Below are positions 1 through 8,512 of a stretch of 38,289 nt of DNA, piece after piece; the first letter of the stretch is position 1, and each line of letters begins with the position of its first letter. A program made the translations under genes and the position numbers. Under the pieces are notes generated by a model. That model made no database searches. It saw only the letters and a program-made list of their open reading frames with translations, and was not told where the DNA came from. This DNA is from Endozoicomonas arenosclerae (GTDB lineage Bacteria > Pseudomonadota > Gammaproteobacteria > Pseudomonadales > Endozoicomonadaceae). Where the stretch lies: the NCBI RefSeq assembly GCF_001562015.1, contig NZ_LASA01000015.1, positions 1-38,289 on the forward strand, read 5' to 3'.

Positions 1-520
<520 letters not shown>

Positions 521-719
521 AAATCGTTTTGCTTCATGCCCAAGGGCAATCCGCTGCTCAATCTTACAATTAAACGTCACATTTATTTAACTCTCTGTGA
601 GAGAGCTGAATTAACGAGTATGTTCACTTGCTTGATCAGCATTTTAAATCATTCAAAAGCCGAAGCTTTTGTTGACCGATGCCATTCGCACAAGCGCCCA
701 CACGAATTGTCTGATAATT

Positions 720-731
720 TGTTAAAGAACA
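720..731 (-). promoter_or_regulatory. boxA antitermination site of the rrn leader
   Basis: The minus strand reads TGTTCTTTAACA, one base from the E. coli rrn boxA core TGCTCTTTAACA. It is followed by AATTATCAGACAATTCGTG, very like the E. coli 16S leader downstream of boxA. In enterobacteria boxA binds NusB/NusE and lets RNA polymerase resist Rho during rRNA synthesis. The site lies about 200 bases upstream of the mature 16S 5' end, as expected. Confidence 0.85.
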
Positions 732-794
732 GGATTAAAACAAGAAGGTTTTAATCGGCTGAATCAGCGATTGGTGCCGATCAGCGAGGCCGCT

Positions 795-822
795 ATCTTA
801 CCGCGACCGTTTTTGTTGTCAA
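795..822 (-). promoter_or_regulatory. rrn proximal promoter (P2-like)
   Basis: On the minus strand a perfect -35 TTGACA (822-817) and a -10 TAAGAT (800-795) are 16 bases apart. The bases after the -10 (AGCGGCCTCGC) form a GC-rich discriminator typical of stringently controlled rRNA promoters. The start site is expected near 788. The 16-base spacing matches classical rrn promoters. Confidence 0.8.
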
Positions 823-911
823 GCGCTTGTTTTCCAAGCCGCTTTTCAACCCGCCAAACTTGCAAACCCTGATATTGAATCAGTGTTGCTTTTCTTGTTC
901 AGCGGCGGCGC

Positions 912-939
912 ATTTTACATTGCAGAAGCAAACTGTCAA
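912..939 (-). promoter_or_regulatory. rrn distal promoter (P1-like) with AT-rich upstream element
   Basis: On the minus strand TTGACA (939-934) and TAAAAT (917-912) are separated by 16 bases and followed by the GC-rich discriminator GCGCCGCC. Just upstream (about 940-960) is an AT-rich stretch, CAATCAATAAAATATTGA, that could act as an UP element. The layout of two tandem promoters about 117 bases apart parallels P1/P2 of E. coli rrn operons. Confidence 0.8.
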
Positions 940-1102
940 TCAATATTTTATTGATTGCGCTGCTGTTTGTTAGCAATGGAAGGTTGCGCCGAAGAAGTGG
1001 ATCGAATTATACGTCCGAAACCGAGTATGGCAATAGAGGATTAATACCTAAAGCAGGCTTGTCTATTTTGTATTCTATATAGATGTACCTTAGGCACTCA
1101 GG

Positions 1103-2662
1103 TTAATCCAAAGACAAATGTCTGCTGTAGACTCGCCCCATAATGTTTTTCCCGGAATACCCCTGAACTTCCGGACTGACCAAACGAACATTCTGATGAT
1201 GTATTAATGGAATGGTCGGTACATCTTTCATGATTAACTCTTCTGCCTGATTGTAAACAGCCATTCTCTCCGCCGACTTCCCGGGCATACTTCTACCTGT
1301 TGTTAATAGCTGGTCATACTCTTTGCTACTGTACAAACTCCTGTTACTCACAGCCTGACTATGAAAAATACTCAATAAGGCAGCAGGGTCTTTATAAGGT
1401 CCGATCCACTGAACAATAGCAATCTGATAATCCTTGTTGTTTAACGTCTGGTAATAATGTTTTCTCTCATACCCTTTGAGCACTACTTTTATTCCCAGTC
1501 TTTTCTGCCATTCCTGACCCACAGCGATGGCTATCATTTTATCTTTTGCGCAGTTATTGCAGTAAGCAATCTCAACTTCTTTCATACCCTCAAGATAGTT
1601 TCTGCCAATACGGGCTCTTTCATCTATTGTCTTGAGTAAATCGTCCGGCAACGAAGGCTTATAGTGGTCAAAGTTAGGAGGCACAATCTGCCAGGCAGCC
1701 GTTCCTGCACCTGTCGCCTGACTTTTAGCCAGTACATCTCTATCAATACTTAATGCCAGCGCTCGCCTATTACCCTGATGTTTCAAATCCTTGTCCTTCA
1801 TGTTCAGGAAGAGAAGAGCAACTGACATCCAGGGTTCTGTTTTCAATGCAGCAGGCTGATTAGATCGAACCCAGTTTTCATGTTCTGACTTGAGCGTATT
1901 GGTGATATGAATTTCCCCGGAGCGAAATCGGGACAACTCATCCCCCCCTGTAATGTAAACAACCGAATCCAACCGGGTTGATTGATTGTCTCGGTACAAG
2001 GGGTTCCTGACAGCTCTGATTCTTTCATTCACCTTCCATTCCGTTAATTTGAAGGCGCCATTACCAACAGCATTACCCGGAAGGCTCCACTTGGTACCTT
2101 TTTCGACAACGATATGTTCAGGAACAGGGAGAAAGCCAAAAAACGCGAGTAGCTCTGCAAAATAGCTGACGGGGGAGTCGAGATAGAATTCCAGTGTTTC
2201 ATCCGTTACCGCTTTAACACCCAGCTGCTCTGGCTTTTTATGCCCTTTAATCACTTCATGGGCATTTCGAACTTCAAGAGCTTCCAGAAACCAGGCAAAG
2301 CTGGCTGCCGTTTCAGGATCAGCAAATCGTCGGTAGGTGTACTCGAAATCCTTAGCGGTCAGAGCAACACCGTCTGACCATTTCAGTCCTGGTCTGATTT
2401 TGAACGTCCAGGTTTTACCATCTTTCGAACTTTGCCAGGATTCTGCCTGACCAGGAATCAACCCCCCTTTGGGTCCATAAGTCACCAGACCTTCAAAAAG
2501 GTCATAGGCAATCCAGCCTTCCTGTGGGCCAGACATTAACTGCGGATCCAGGGACTGAGGCTCTCCCCCATTCCCCCTGACCAGTTCTTTGGCAAAGGCA
2601 ATGGAGAGGATCATAGAAGTGCAAAGCAACAGAACCTGGAAAATCAAAGAGAAAGCAGCCAT
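1103..2662 (-). CDS. Peptide/oligopeptide ABC transporter substrate-binding protein (family 5)
   Basis: 519-residue exported protein with an N-terminal signal peptide (about residues 1-24, hydrophobic core FSLIFQVLLLCTSMILSIAFA). The mature part shows the family 5 solute-binding pattern of OppA/MppA/DppA: GGEPQSLDPQ near the mature N-terminus, DLFEGLVTYGPKG, then WTFKIRPGLKWSDG and a C-terminal RLVSPEVQGY segment. It would bind peptides or similar solutes in the periplasm. No permease or ATPase genes are adjacent, so it is either an orphan binding protein sharing a transporter encoded elsewhere or a signalling type like MppA. It lies 80 bases downstream of epmA on the same strand and may be co-transcribed. 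The ATG start has only a weak Shine-Dalgarno. The ligand cannot be predicted. Confidence 0.88.
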   Translation of the reverse strand: MAAFSLIFQVLLLCTSMILSIAFAKELVRGNGGEPQSLDPQLMSGPQEGWIAYDLFEGLVTYGPKGGLIPGQAESWQSSKDGKTWTFKIRPGLKWSDGVALTAKDFEYTYRRFADPETAASFAWFLEALEVRNAHEVIKGHKKPEQLGVKAVTDETLEFYLDSPVSYFAELLAFFGFLPVPEHIVVEKGTKWSLPGNAVGNGAFKLTEWKVNERIRAVRNPLYRDNQSTRLDSVVYITGGDELSRFRSGEIHITNTLKSEHENWVRSNQPAALKTEPWMSVALLFLNMKDKDLKHQGNRRALALSIDRDVLAKSQATGAGTAAWQIVPPNFDHYKPSLPDDLLKTIDERARIGRNYLEGMKEVEIAYCNNCAKDKMIAIAVGQEWQKRLGIKVVLKGYERKHYYQTLNNKDYQIAIVQWIGPYKDPAALLSIFHSQAVSNRSLYSSKEYDQLLTTGRSMPGKSAERMAVYNQAEELIMKDVPTIPLIHHQNVRLVSPEVQGYSGKNIMGRVYSRHLSLD

Positions 2663-2742
2663 TCTTCATTATTGTTCAGCAAGAGTGCTTCATTCTGGCT
2701 TTCAAAAAGCATTCCCGCCAACTTCTCTGACGATCTGTTATT

Positions 2743-3732
2743 TCATGCTCTGGAAAAATCAAAAGCGATGACATCAGCGATTTTCTTTTTATCGAGCATC
2801 AGCATCAATAACCGATCGAGACCCATAGCCACTCCAGCACAATCTGGCATTCCGGACTTCAGGCCCTCAACCAATCGTTGATCATAGGGATAAACGGGTC
2901 TTCCCAATTCACGACGTTTGTCTTGCTCTGCCTGAAATCGTGAATGTTGTTCCTGGGCATTAGTGAGCTCATGGTATCCATTAGCCAGCTCTACACCATT
3001 AATAAAGAGTTCAAACCGTGCAGCAACCTGTTCTCCACCTTCATTGGTATGAAGTCGCGCCAACGCAGCCATGCTGGCCGGATAGTCATAGACATAAACG
3101 CCATTCAACTGCTTAGAATCACTCTTACCCAATCCAGGCTCAATTTCATTGGAAAACAGAAGGTCCAAACAGTCGTTACGTTCAAGACCATCCAGACTGC
3201 TATCTACTTTCTCCCTGACAAGTCGAGCCAGCTCTTCGTCTGATGCTAAGTGAGGGTTAATCCCAAAATACTCCTGAAACAAATGGCCATAGCTCACTCT
3301 GGCAAGCTCTTTAAAGTCAGCCACTGATGAGAGGAGTTCAGACATATCGTCCATCAATTGATGTTGATTCATCCCGACCCGGTAATATTCCAACATAGTG
3401 AACTCAGGATTATGCCGCCCACCGGCTTCCCCATTACGAAATACCCGACCCAGAGAGTAAATGTCACCACTGCCCGCAGCCAGAAGCCTTTTCATTGGAA
3501 ACTCGGGTGAAGTATGCAGGTAGCAGGATTGCTCCTTTCCTCCACCAATGGGTAGAAAGGTGGTTACAAAACTGTCGATGTGCAGATCCACTGTGGCACT
3601 GGCTGAAAGCATGGGAGTATCAACTTCCATTACATTCTGCTCGTCAAAATACTGCCGGATCCTGCCAAACAGGTCTGCTCTTTGTTTCAGTGTCGAGATT
3701 GAGGCAGAGGGTTTCCAGTTATCGGATGACAT
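2743..3732 (-). CDS. epmA: EF-P--(R)-beta-lysine ligase EpmA (GenX/PoxA/YjeA)
   Basis: About 329 residues, matching the E. coli protein (325). EpmA is a truncated class II lysyl-tRNA synthetase paralogue that attaches (R)-beta-lysine to Lys34 of EF-P. Visible family blocks are W-KPSASI at the start, HTSPEFPMKRLLAAGSGDIY (motif 2 region), GRVFRNGE, HNPEFTMLEYYR, GVELANGYHELT and the C-terminal MGLDRLLML with VIAF. There is no N-terminal tRNA anticodon-binding domain, which separates it from LysRS. I chose ATG at 3732 because it aligns with the E. coli start and has GGAG 10 bases upstream; an in-frame TTG at 3765 would add 11 residues. efp and epmB lie about 1.4-2 kb away, so the whole modification system is clustered. 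Plus-strand genes separate epmA from efp. Confidence 0.95.
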   Translation of the reverse strand: MSSDNWKPSASISTLKQRADLFGRIRQYFDEQNVMEVDTPMLSASATVDLHIDSFVTTFLPIGGGKEQSCYLHTSPEFPMKRLLAAGSGDIYSLGRVFRNGEAGGRHNPEFTMLEYYRVGMNQHQLMDDMSELLSSVADFKELARVSYGHLFQEYFGINPHLASDEELARLVREKVDSSLDGLERNDCLDLLFSNEIEPGLGKSDSKQLNGVYVYDYPASMAALARLHTNEGGEQVAARFELFINGVELANGYHELTNAQEQHSRFQAEQDKRRELGRPVYPYDQRLVEGLKSGMPDCAGVAMGLDRLLMLMLDKKKIADVIAFDFSRA

Positions 3733-3818
3733 GCCAGTCATACTCCATTGGTCGAAATGAGCCAATCAAAGGCTTCCTATACTGAAGTCACATGTTAGCC
3801 CCCACAAGGATGTAATCA

Positions 3819-4412
3819 ATGAAAGCAGTGACAAAAATTCTGGCTGTTGCCGGCCTATCCCTCATCGCAAGCACATCAATGGCCTGTGAGCGCTATAAAG
3901 GTGCTGAAGCCATTGGCAAAAACAAATGCTCTGTTCCAACCGGCCGTTACACTGTTTCCGGTAATCTGGGAGACTCAGATCGCTACTCAGCCACTCTCTG
4001 GGTAACAGGCTGCCAGGTTCATATGGTGATTGAAGACAGCACCAAACCGAATAACGCCGGTGATTACCTGATTACTCGTAATCGACTGAAAGGACACGAC
4101 GTTCGATTTGGAGAGCCAGGCCGTCATCATAAAAAGGGCAAAGGCCACAAGCACAAGAAAGGCAATGGTCATGGACACGGTCATCATAAAGGCCCTCATG
4201 GCAAACATGGTGGCGCCAAGATGTGTCGTGGTACTGAAATCAAATTTGGCTTCGGCAACAGTCGGATTGCCATTGCCAATCCATCAAACTTAATTGGCGA
4301 AGTTCGTCTGGAATATAAAGAAGAAGGGGATTACCTGACTGGAAGCATCAAGTTAGGTGAAGAAAATACCATCCTGAATGATACGACGGTTAATCTGATC
4401 AAACAGAAATAA
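3819..4412 (+). CDS. Exported protein with His/Lys/Gly-rich insert; paralogue of the next gene
   Basis: 197 residues with a signal peptide (MKAVTKILAVAGLSLIASTSMA, cleavage likely before Cys23). I do not recognise a named family. The mature protein has CSVP-GRY, SDRYSATLWVTG, IED, YLITRN, GEVRLEY and LTGSIKLGE blocks that recur in order in the protein at 4495-5112, so the two are tandem paralogues. Between the shared blocks, residues about 102-132 form a low-complexity insert with ten histidines plus many Lys and Gly, absent from the paralogue; this composition suggests metal, heme or polyanion binding, which is inference. Several cysteines (23, 37, 65, 136) could form disulfides. AAGGA lies 8 bases before the ATG. 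It is divergent from epmA. Confidence 0.8.
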   Translation: MKAVTKILAVAGLSLIASTSMACERYKGAEAIGKNKCSVPTGRYTVSGNLGDSDRYSATLWVTGCQVHMVIEDSTKPNNAGDYLITRNRLKGHDVRFGEPGRHHKKGKGHKHKKGNGHGHGHHKGPHGKHGGAKMCRGTEIKFGFGNSRIAIANPSNLIGEVRLEYKEEGDYLTGSIKLGEENTILNDTTVNLIKQK

Positions 4413-4432
4413 AAAGCTCTTAGTAGCTTTTT
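4411..4432 (+). terminator. Possible weak terminator after the His-rich exported protein gene
   Basis: A perfect 8-bp inverted repeat AAAAAGCT/AGCTTTTT with a 6-base loop starts within the stop codon and ends in a run of five T. The stem is short and AT-rich, so termination may be partial, allowing some read-through to the paralogue 62 bases on. Confidence 0.45.
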
Positions 4433-4494
4433 GTTTAAAGAAACACAGCAATGAGCTTCAAGTTAAAAGGTGCCGCTAGCAAGGAGTTGAAGGT

Positions 4495-5112
4495 ATGAGG
4501 CTTTTTTTGATGGCTCTGGCGCTATACAGTGTTTCAATTGGTCTGTCTTACTCTCGTTCATTATTACCTGAGGCCTTTGAGCTCCCCACAGATTCAATGC
4601 CTCAGGTCTTCGAATACCCCACGGCGTCTTATCGAGGTCCAGATACATTTTCAATGGATGTGGGTTCTCCTCCTCAAACAATCACTTTAAGTCCTCTTGT
4701 GGTCGATGATAACGAAGACTGTTCAGTTCCCAATAGTTTTTACCGAGTGGATAATCTTGATGGCCTTGGTCGCTACAATGCCACCATCATCATAGTGGGT
4801 GGGCAGATTTTCATGACTATTGAAGACTACGTCGATGCATCACAAATAAACTACCTCATGACCGAAAGTACAATGCAGGTTTTCGGTAATAAGGAAAGAG
4901 CCTGCAACAGATACACCATCCGCTTTCAATTTTATCTAAAGGGGCTTGCTCTTTATGACGGTAGAAATCTGGCAGGAAAAGTTGAGCTTGAATATCAGAG
5001 CGAGCCGTCTAGGGAAAGTAACGATAACGGCCACTTGTCTGGCGTTATTAGCCTGGGGACGCCCCCTGACCAACTGAACGATTATGATACAACACTGTTT
5101 CAGGACGAATAG
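4495..5112 (+). CDS. Exported protein, paralogue of the preceding gene without the His-rich insert
   Basis: 205 residues with a signal peptide (about residues 1-21, LFLMALALYSVSIGLSYS). After a 50-residue proline-containing linker it carries the core shared with the upstream protein: CSVPNSFYRV, LGRYNATIIIVGG, MTIED, NLAGKVELEYQ and LSGVISLG followed by LNDYDTTLF. Where the neighbour has its His/Lys/Gly stretch this protein has only a short loop (FGNKERACNRYTI). AAGGAG lies 8 bases before the ATG, a strong ribosome site. It is only 82 bases after the first paralogue and probably co-transcribed. No function can be assigned; a beta-rich periplasmic or surface domain is my guess from the alternating hydrophobic pattern. 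Confidence 0.8.
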   Translation: MRLFLMALALYSVSIGLSYSRSLLPEAFELPTDSMPQVFEYPTASYRGPDTFSMDVGSPPQTITLSPLVVDDNEDCSVPNSFYRVDNLDGLGRYNATIIIVGGQIFMTIEDYVDASQINYLMTESTMQVFGNKERACNRYTIRFQFYLKGLALYDGRNLAGKVELEYQSEPSRESNDNGHLSGVISLGTPPDQLNDYDTTLFQDE

Positions 5113-5150
5113 CCTGCCAGACCACGCCAGGAGGCTCTGATTCTGGCAGG
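5113..5150. terminator. Hairpin between the convergent exported-protein gene and efp
   Basis: A 9-bp perfect inverted repeat CCTGCCAGA (5113-5121) / TCTGGCAGG (5142-5150) encloses 20 bases, right after the stop codon of the plus-strand gene and 16 bases past the efp stop codon. There is no T run next to the stem, only a CT-rich tract on the plus side, so it may be a weak bidirectional terminator or a 3' mRNA stabiliser. Confidence 0.4.
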
Positions 5151-5166
5151 ATGCAACTTCTTTCTC

Positions 5167-5736
5167 TTACTTCACACGACCCACGTACTCACCGGTACGG
5201 GTATCGATTTTCAGAACTTCACCTTCCGTGATAAACAGTGGCACCTTAACAGTAGCGCCAGTGCTCAGCTTGGCTGGCTTGGAACCACCCTGAGCCGTAT
5301 CACCTTTCAGACCCGGATCCGTTTCAACTACCTGCAGCTCAACAAAGTTAGGAGCAGAAACAGAGAGAGGGGATCCGTTGTACAGGGTAACAGAGTATAC
5401 TTCCTGCTCTTTCAACCAATCGATGGTATCACCCACGGCGTCCTTACTGGCAGCGTGCTGCTCAAAAGAGCCGTCGGTCATCATGAAGTGCCAGAATTCA
5501 CCGTCGGTGTACAGGTACTCCATGTCGTAGTCCATCACGTCTGCGGCTTCGATGCTTTCACCAGACTTGAAGGTACGTTCCCAGACACGGTTACTCATCA
5601 GGTTGCGGAACTTAACCCGGTTAAAGGCCTGGCCCTTACCTGGTTTTACAAACTCGTTCTCAATGATGACGCAGGGATCACCTTCCAGCATCACTTTGAG
5701 ACCTGAACGAAACTCGTTGGTACTATAACTAGCCAT
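5167..5736 (-). CDS. efp: Translation elongation factor P
   Basis: 189 residues, the normal EF-P length. EF-P binds between the ribosomal P and E sites and relieves stalling at consecutive prolines. The N-terminal KOW-like domain ends in [10 protein letters not shown], where Lys34 (counting the initiator Met as 1) is the residue that EpmA beta-lysylates; the Pro-Gly-Lys-Gly tip is of the EpmA/B type, not the rhamnosylated Arg type. Two OB-like domains follow, ending in the family signature [20 protein letters not shown]. The start ATG at 5736 aligns with E. coli (MATYYSNDF versus MASYSTNEF). It is divergent from epmB with only 17 bases between start codons. An EpmC hydroxylase gene is not seen in the window. 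Confidence 0.98.
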   Translation of the reverse strand: MASYSTNEFRSGLKVMLEGDPCVIIENEFVKPGKGQAFNRVKFRNLMSNRVWERTFKSGESIEAADVMDYDMEYLYTDGEFWHFMMTDGSFEQHAASKDAVGDTIDWLKEQEVYSVTLYNGSPLSVSAPNFVELQVVETDPGLKGDTAQGGSKPAKLSTGATVKVPLFITEGEVLKIDTRTGEYVGRVK

Positions 5737-5753
5737 CGGACACTACCAGCAAA

Positions 5754-6821
5754 ATGAAAACCCCTATGATAACCCGTTACGAGGGCGGTGTGCATACTGA
5801 CAAACTATCAACCCGTCTTTTGCTCCCTGAAGAGCAGCCCGAAAGCTGGAAAAAAGTGCTGGCAGACTCGGTCACAGATCCGGAAGAACTGCTTGGAATC
5901 CTGAACCTTCCAAAGACTTTGCTGCCAGGAGCCATCAGTGGCGACAAGGCTTTCAGTATGCGGATTCCACGTCCTTATATAGACCGGATGATAAGGGGTG
6001 ACCAGTTTGACCCACTGCTCAGGCAGGTTTTGCCTCTGGGAGAAGAGTCCGAGGAAATCAGCGGTTACAGTCTGGACCCTCTGGCAGAACAGTCCCAAAA
6101 CCCCACTGAAGGGATTATTCATAAATACCAGGGACGGCTGTTAATGATAGTCAGTGGCGCTTGCGCTATAAATTGCCGCTTCTGTTTCCGAAGGCATTTT
6201 CCCTATGGCGATAATCAGCTGGGTGGAGAAAGCTGGAAGCAAGCCATTGCGTATATTCGCTCACAGGAAAGCATTCATGAAGTGATTCTAAGTGGTGGTG
6301 ATCCACTGGCAGCAACAGATAGTCGCCTGGCTAGAATGGTTGATGCACTCTCCGACATTCCTCATGTTAAAACGCTCAGAATCCACACTCGGCTGCCCAT
6401 TGTCATCCCACAGCGAGTGACAGACGAAATGATCGAATGGTTTTGCAAGGGAAGACTCAAACCGGTGCTGGTAATCCACTGCAATCACGCCAATGAAATT
6501 GATGATCATGTTGCACAGTCCCTGCAAAAACTCAGGCAAGCCGGTGCTACATTATTGAATCAGACTGTTCTGCTTAGGGGTGTCAATGATAACGCTGAAA
6601 CACTGGCTGACTTGAGCCATACCCTCTTTGATGCAGGTGTGCTGCCATACTATCTGCATCTATTGGATCGGGTTCAGGGAGCAGCTCATTTTGATATAGC
6701 GGAAGAAAAGGCCAAGGTGCTGGTCAATGAACTTATGCATCAGTGCCCAGGATATCTGGTACCCAAACTGGTCAGGGAAGTGGCTGGGGAAGCCAGCAAA
6801 ACACCTATACCCATCAATTAA
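5754..6821 (+). CDS. epmB: EF-P-(lysine34) modification lysine 2,3-aminomutase EpmB (YjeK)
   Basis: 355 residues, close to E. coli EpmB (342). This radical SAM enzyme converts lysine to (R)-beta-lysine for transfer to EF-P. The iron-sulfur cluster ligands are Cys137, Cys141 and Cys144 in CAINCRFCFRRHFPY. Other family blocks are HKYQGR, ILSGGDPL, LRIHTRLPIVIP, HCNHANEI, LLNQTVLLRGVNDN and YYLHLLDRVQGAAHF with a C-terminal YLVPKLVREVAGEASKTP. The start at 5754 gives an N-terminus a little longer than E. coli; ATG at 5766 is possible and neither has a clear Shine-Dalgarno. Adjacent and divergent to efp, as in many gammaproteobacteria. Confidence 0.96.
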   Translation: MKTPMITRYEGGVHTDKLSTRLLLPEEQPESWKKVLADSVTDPEELLGILNLPKTLLPGAISGDKAFSMRIPRPYIDRMIRGDQFDPLLRQVLPLGEESEEISGYSLDPLAEQSQNPTEGIIHKYQGRLLMIVSGACAINCRFCFRRHFPYGDNQLGGESWKQAIAYIRSQESIHEVILSGGDPLAATDSRLARMVDALSDIPHVKTLRIHTRLPIVIPQRVTDEMIEWFCKGRLKPVLVIHCNHANEIDDHVAQSLQKLRQAGATLLNQTVLLRGVNDNAETLADLSHTLFDAGVLPYYLHLLDRVQGAAHFDIAEEKAKVLVNELMHQCPGYLVPKLVREVAGEASKTPIPIN

Positions 6822-6839
6822 TCGCTATAGGCCTGCTAA

Positions 6840-6868
6840 ACCTGGGAACTTTGCACTCTGTCCCGGGT
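6840..6868 (+). terminator. Hairpin downstream of epmB
   Basis: ACCTGGGA (6840-6847) pairs with TCCCGGGT (6861-6868), eight pairs including one G-U, around a 13-base loop, starting 19 bases after the epmB stop. No T run follows, so it is a stable hairpin of uncertain role rather than a textbook terminator. Confidence 0.35.
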
Positions 6869-6911
6869 CTACCTGTTACTGAAATGGACTTATTGGATAA
6901 CAGGGTTTGTT

Positions 6912-8426
6912 ATGTTTGATCACGCCTCAGCGACACCAAAATCTATTTTGCGAAAGCCCCCTTCTCTTCAGAACCTTCCTGAAGCAGAGGCTGCTGCCAA
7001 GCCAAAGGAAAGCCCTCGGGAGCACAAAACACCACTGGCTCACAGGCATGTGAACACTGTCCGATATCAGTACCTGAAATCATTTGGAACCCGGGTAGCT
7101 ATCGAGTATTTCAAGCAACAACCACCCGAGATTCAGGAATCCATCATTGCCATGGTCAATCCCGCTGAACTGAGCTGGTTCATTTCTGATAACGCCAAAG
7201 CCATTTTTCACAAAAATCCTGAGCTCAAAGCTCATATGCAACAACATCCAGATGAATGTCCGGTTGATCTCTATGATTTACAAACAACCTTGGCCAATGA
7301 TCTGTTAGTAGAGCAATATTTATCTTATTTACGAGACAAGACAGAGCCTTCATTTCAACAACTGATGACGCTGTTTCATCATGCTATGGATCTATTCCTG
7401 CTTAATCCAGACTACCCAGTAAGCCGACAAGCACTCCTTGACAACCCAGATCTCCTCCTCACTCATATTAAGACTAACTTTTATAAGATCTTTAGCCGGT
7501 GCGCGAATATCAAACGTTGCATCCCGCCCGAACAAATGCTTGACCACATTCAACTGCACGAAGTGCAAGCCCAATTGAAAGCCAGCCAATCCAGACTGAC
7601 CTATACAAAGCTCTTTACTGCCGATATTGATCAGCGCCCAAAATACAGAACAGACCTTGAGCGTGAAGCAGGATTACCGTCCAAAGAAGTGAGCAGAGAA
7701 GAGAGAGACTCAAATGATGGTGACAAGGTCGGTTACGATATGATCGTCGGAGACCATCGAACGGTTTTTGAAAACAAGCTGGCCAATATGACATCCGCTG
7801 CTGAGCTGATGACACTAAGCTTCTGGGGAGACCAGATGGCCGTTGAAGAGTCTTTACTGGATCAGTGTGATTTAAAACTGGCTCAACTGCTTTCAGTCAA
7901 TCTCACCAGCATTCTGGTTCTGGCTCCAGGCATGGCAAAGCTTGTTGAGAAATGTCGAGAGGTTCTGGCTCTGGAAGAACCTAAACGCAGTAGCAACATG
8001 GAAGTGTTTGGCCAGCATATTCAAAGCCTGCATACGGCAGAGCTGGAGAAAATGGATAAGACCGTTACCCGCATGATCTTCTTCATGAGCTGGCAAGGCA
8101 GAAATCATGGCGACGTGGAGCGTTGTATCATCAATCTTCGCCGATTTTATAATGAAAATCCTGTCAAATATCTCCAGCCTTTATTGAAAAAACTGGATCA
8201 CGAATTCCTTGTACAACAAATGGCTACAGCGTTGGATTCCACTTCAGAAGACACAGAGCTTAAAAGCAGCCTGCAAGAAGCTACTGCAAGAGCCCAAAGC
8301 CTGGATACTGGAAAAAATATCAGCGCCCCAGAGTTTCCTAAAGAAGAGAAACAGATTTGGCTGAGACGTATCAATGAGGCCTGGACTTCAGGGCAATCAG
8401 TAAACTGGACTCAACCTGCATCCTGA
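6912..8426 (+). CDS. Unrecognised 504-residue soluble protein
   Basis: I do not recognise a family. There is no signal peptide or membrane segment. Residues 1-45 are a basic, proline/alanine/lysine-rich tail that is probably disordered (SATPKSILRKPPSLQNLPEA). The rest looks mostly alpha-helical with many leucines (for example YFKQQPPEIQESIIAMV near 65-82 and LLSVNLTSILVLAPGMAKLV near 330-350). A charged linker (residues about 256-272, KEVSREERDSNDGD) divides two helical halves. The ATG has AGGG 6 bases upstream. It precedes another large unknown gene on the same strand by 86 bases. A disordered N-terminus plus helical body is seen in some secreted effectors, but also in many cytosolic proteins; nothing here decides between them. 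Confidence 0.7.
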   Translation: MFDHASATPKSILRKPPSLQNLPEAEAAAKPKESPREHKTPLAHRHVNTVRYQYLKSFGTRVAIEYFKQQPPEIQESIIAMVNPAELSWFISDNAKAIFHKNPELKAHMQQHPDECPVDLYDLQTTLANDLLVEQYLSYLRDKTEPSFQQLMTLFHHAMDLFLLNPDYPVSRQALLDNPDLLLTHIKTNFYKIFSRCANIKRCIPPEQMLDHIQLHEVQAQLKASQSRLTYTKLFTADIDQRPKYRTDLEREAGLPSKEVSREERDSNDGDKVGYDMIVGDHRTVFENKLANMTSAAELMTLSFWGDQMAVEESLLDQCDLKLAQLLSVNLTSILVLAPGMAKLVEKCREVLALEEPKRSSNMEVFGQHIQSLHTAELEKMDKTVTRMIFFMSWQGRNHGDVERCIINLRRFYNENPVKYLQPLLKKLDHEFLVQQMATALDSTSEDTELKSSLQEATARAQSLDTGKNISAPEFPKEEKQIWLRRINEAWTSGQSVNWTQPAS

Positions 8427-8486
8427 AGGAGTTACTTTTTTATCCAGCCACCTTAAACAATTTCTTCTATTCTCATTCTCCACTCT

Positions 8487-8512
8487 GAATATAAAAAAGT
8501 TTTTATATATTC
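8487..8512 (+). promoter_or_regulatory. AT-rich near-palindrome abutting a start codon
   Basis: GAATATAAAAA and TTTTTATATATTC flank a 2-base centre and run directly up to the ATG at 8513, where a Shine-Dalgarno would normally be. It could fold into a weak mRNA hairpin, be an operator, or simply be AT-rich leader DNA. No purine-rich ribosome site is visible in the 20 bases before the ATG. Confidence 0.35.

Larger units (their letters stand above)
521..1102 (-). other. rrn operon leader and promoter region
   Basis: This 582-base stretch holds no credible protein gene. On the minus strand it carries, in order of transcription, AT-rich DNA downstream of the solute-binding-protein gene, two tandem sigma70 promoters, a boxA antitermination site and the 16S leader. 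The leader also has a short inverted repeat around 590-610 (CTCTCTGTGAGAGAG) that may belong to the RNase III processing stem. No U-tracted terminator is obvious between the upstream CDS end (1103) and the first rrn promoter, so read-through from that gene into rrn is possible. Confidence 0.8.
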
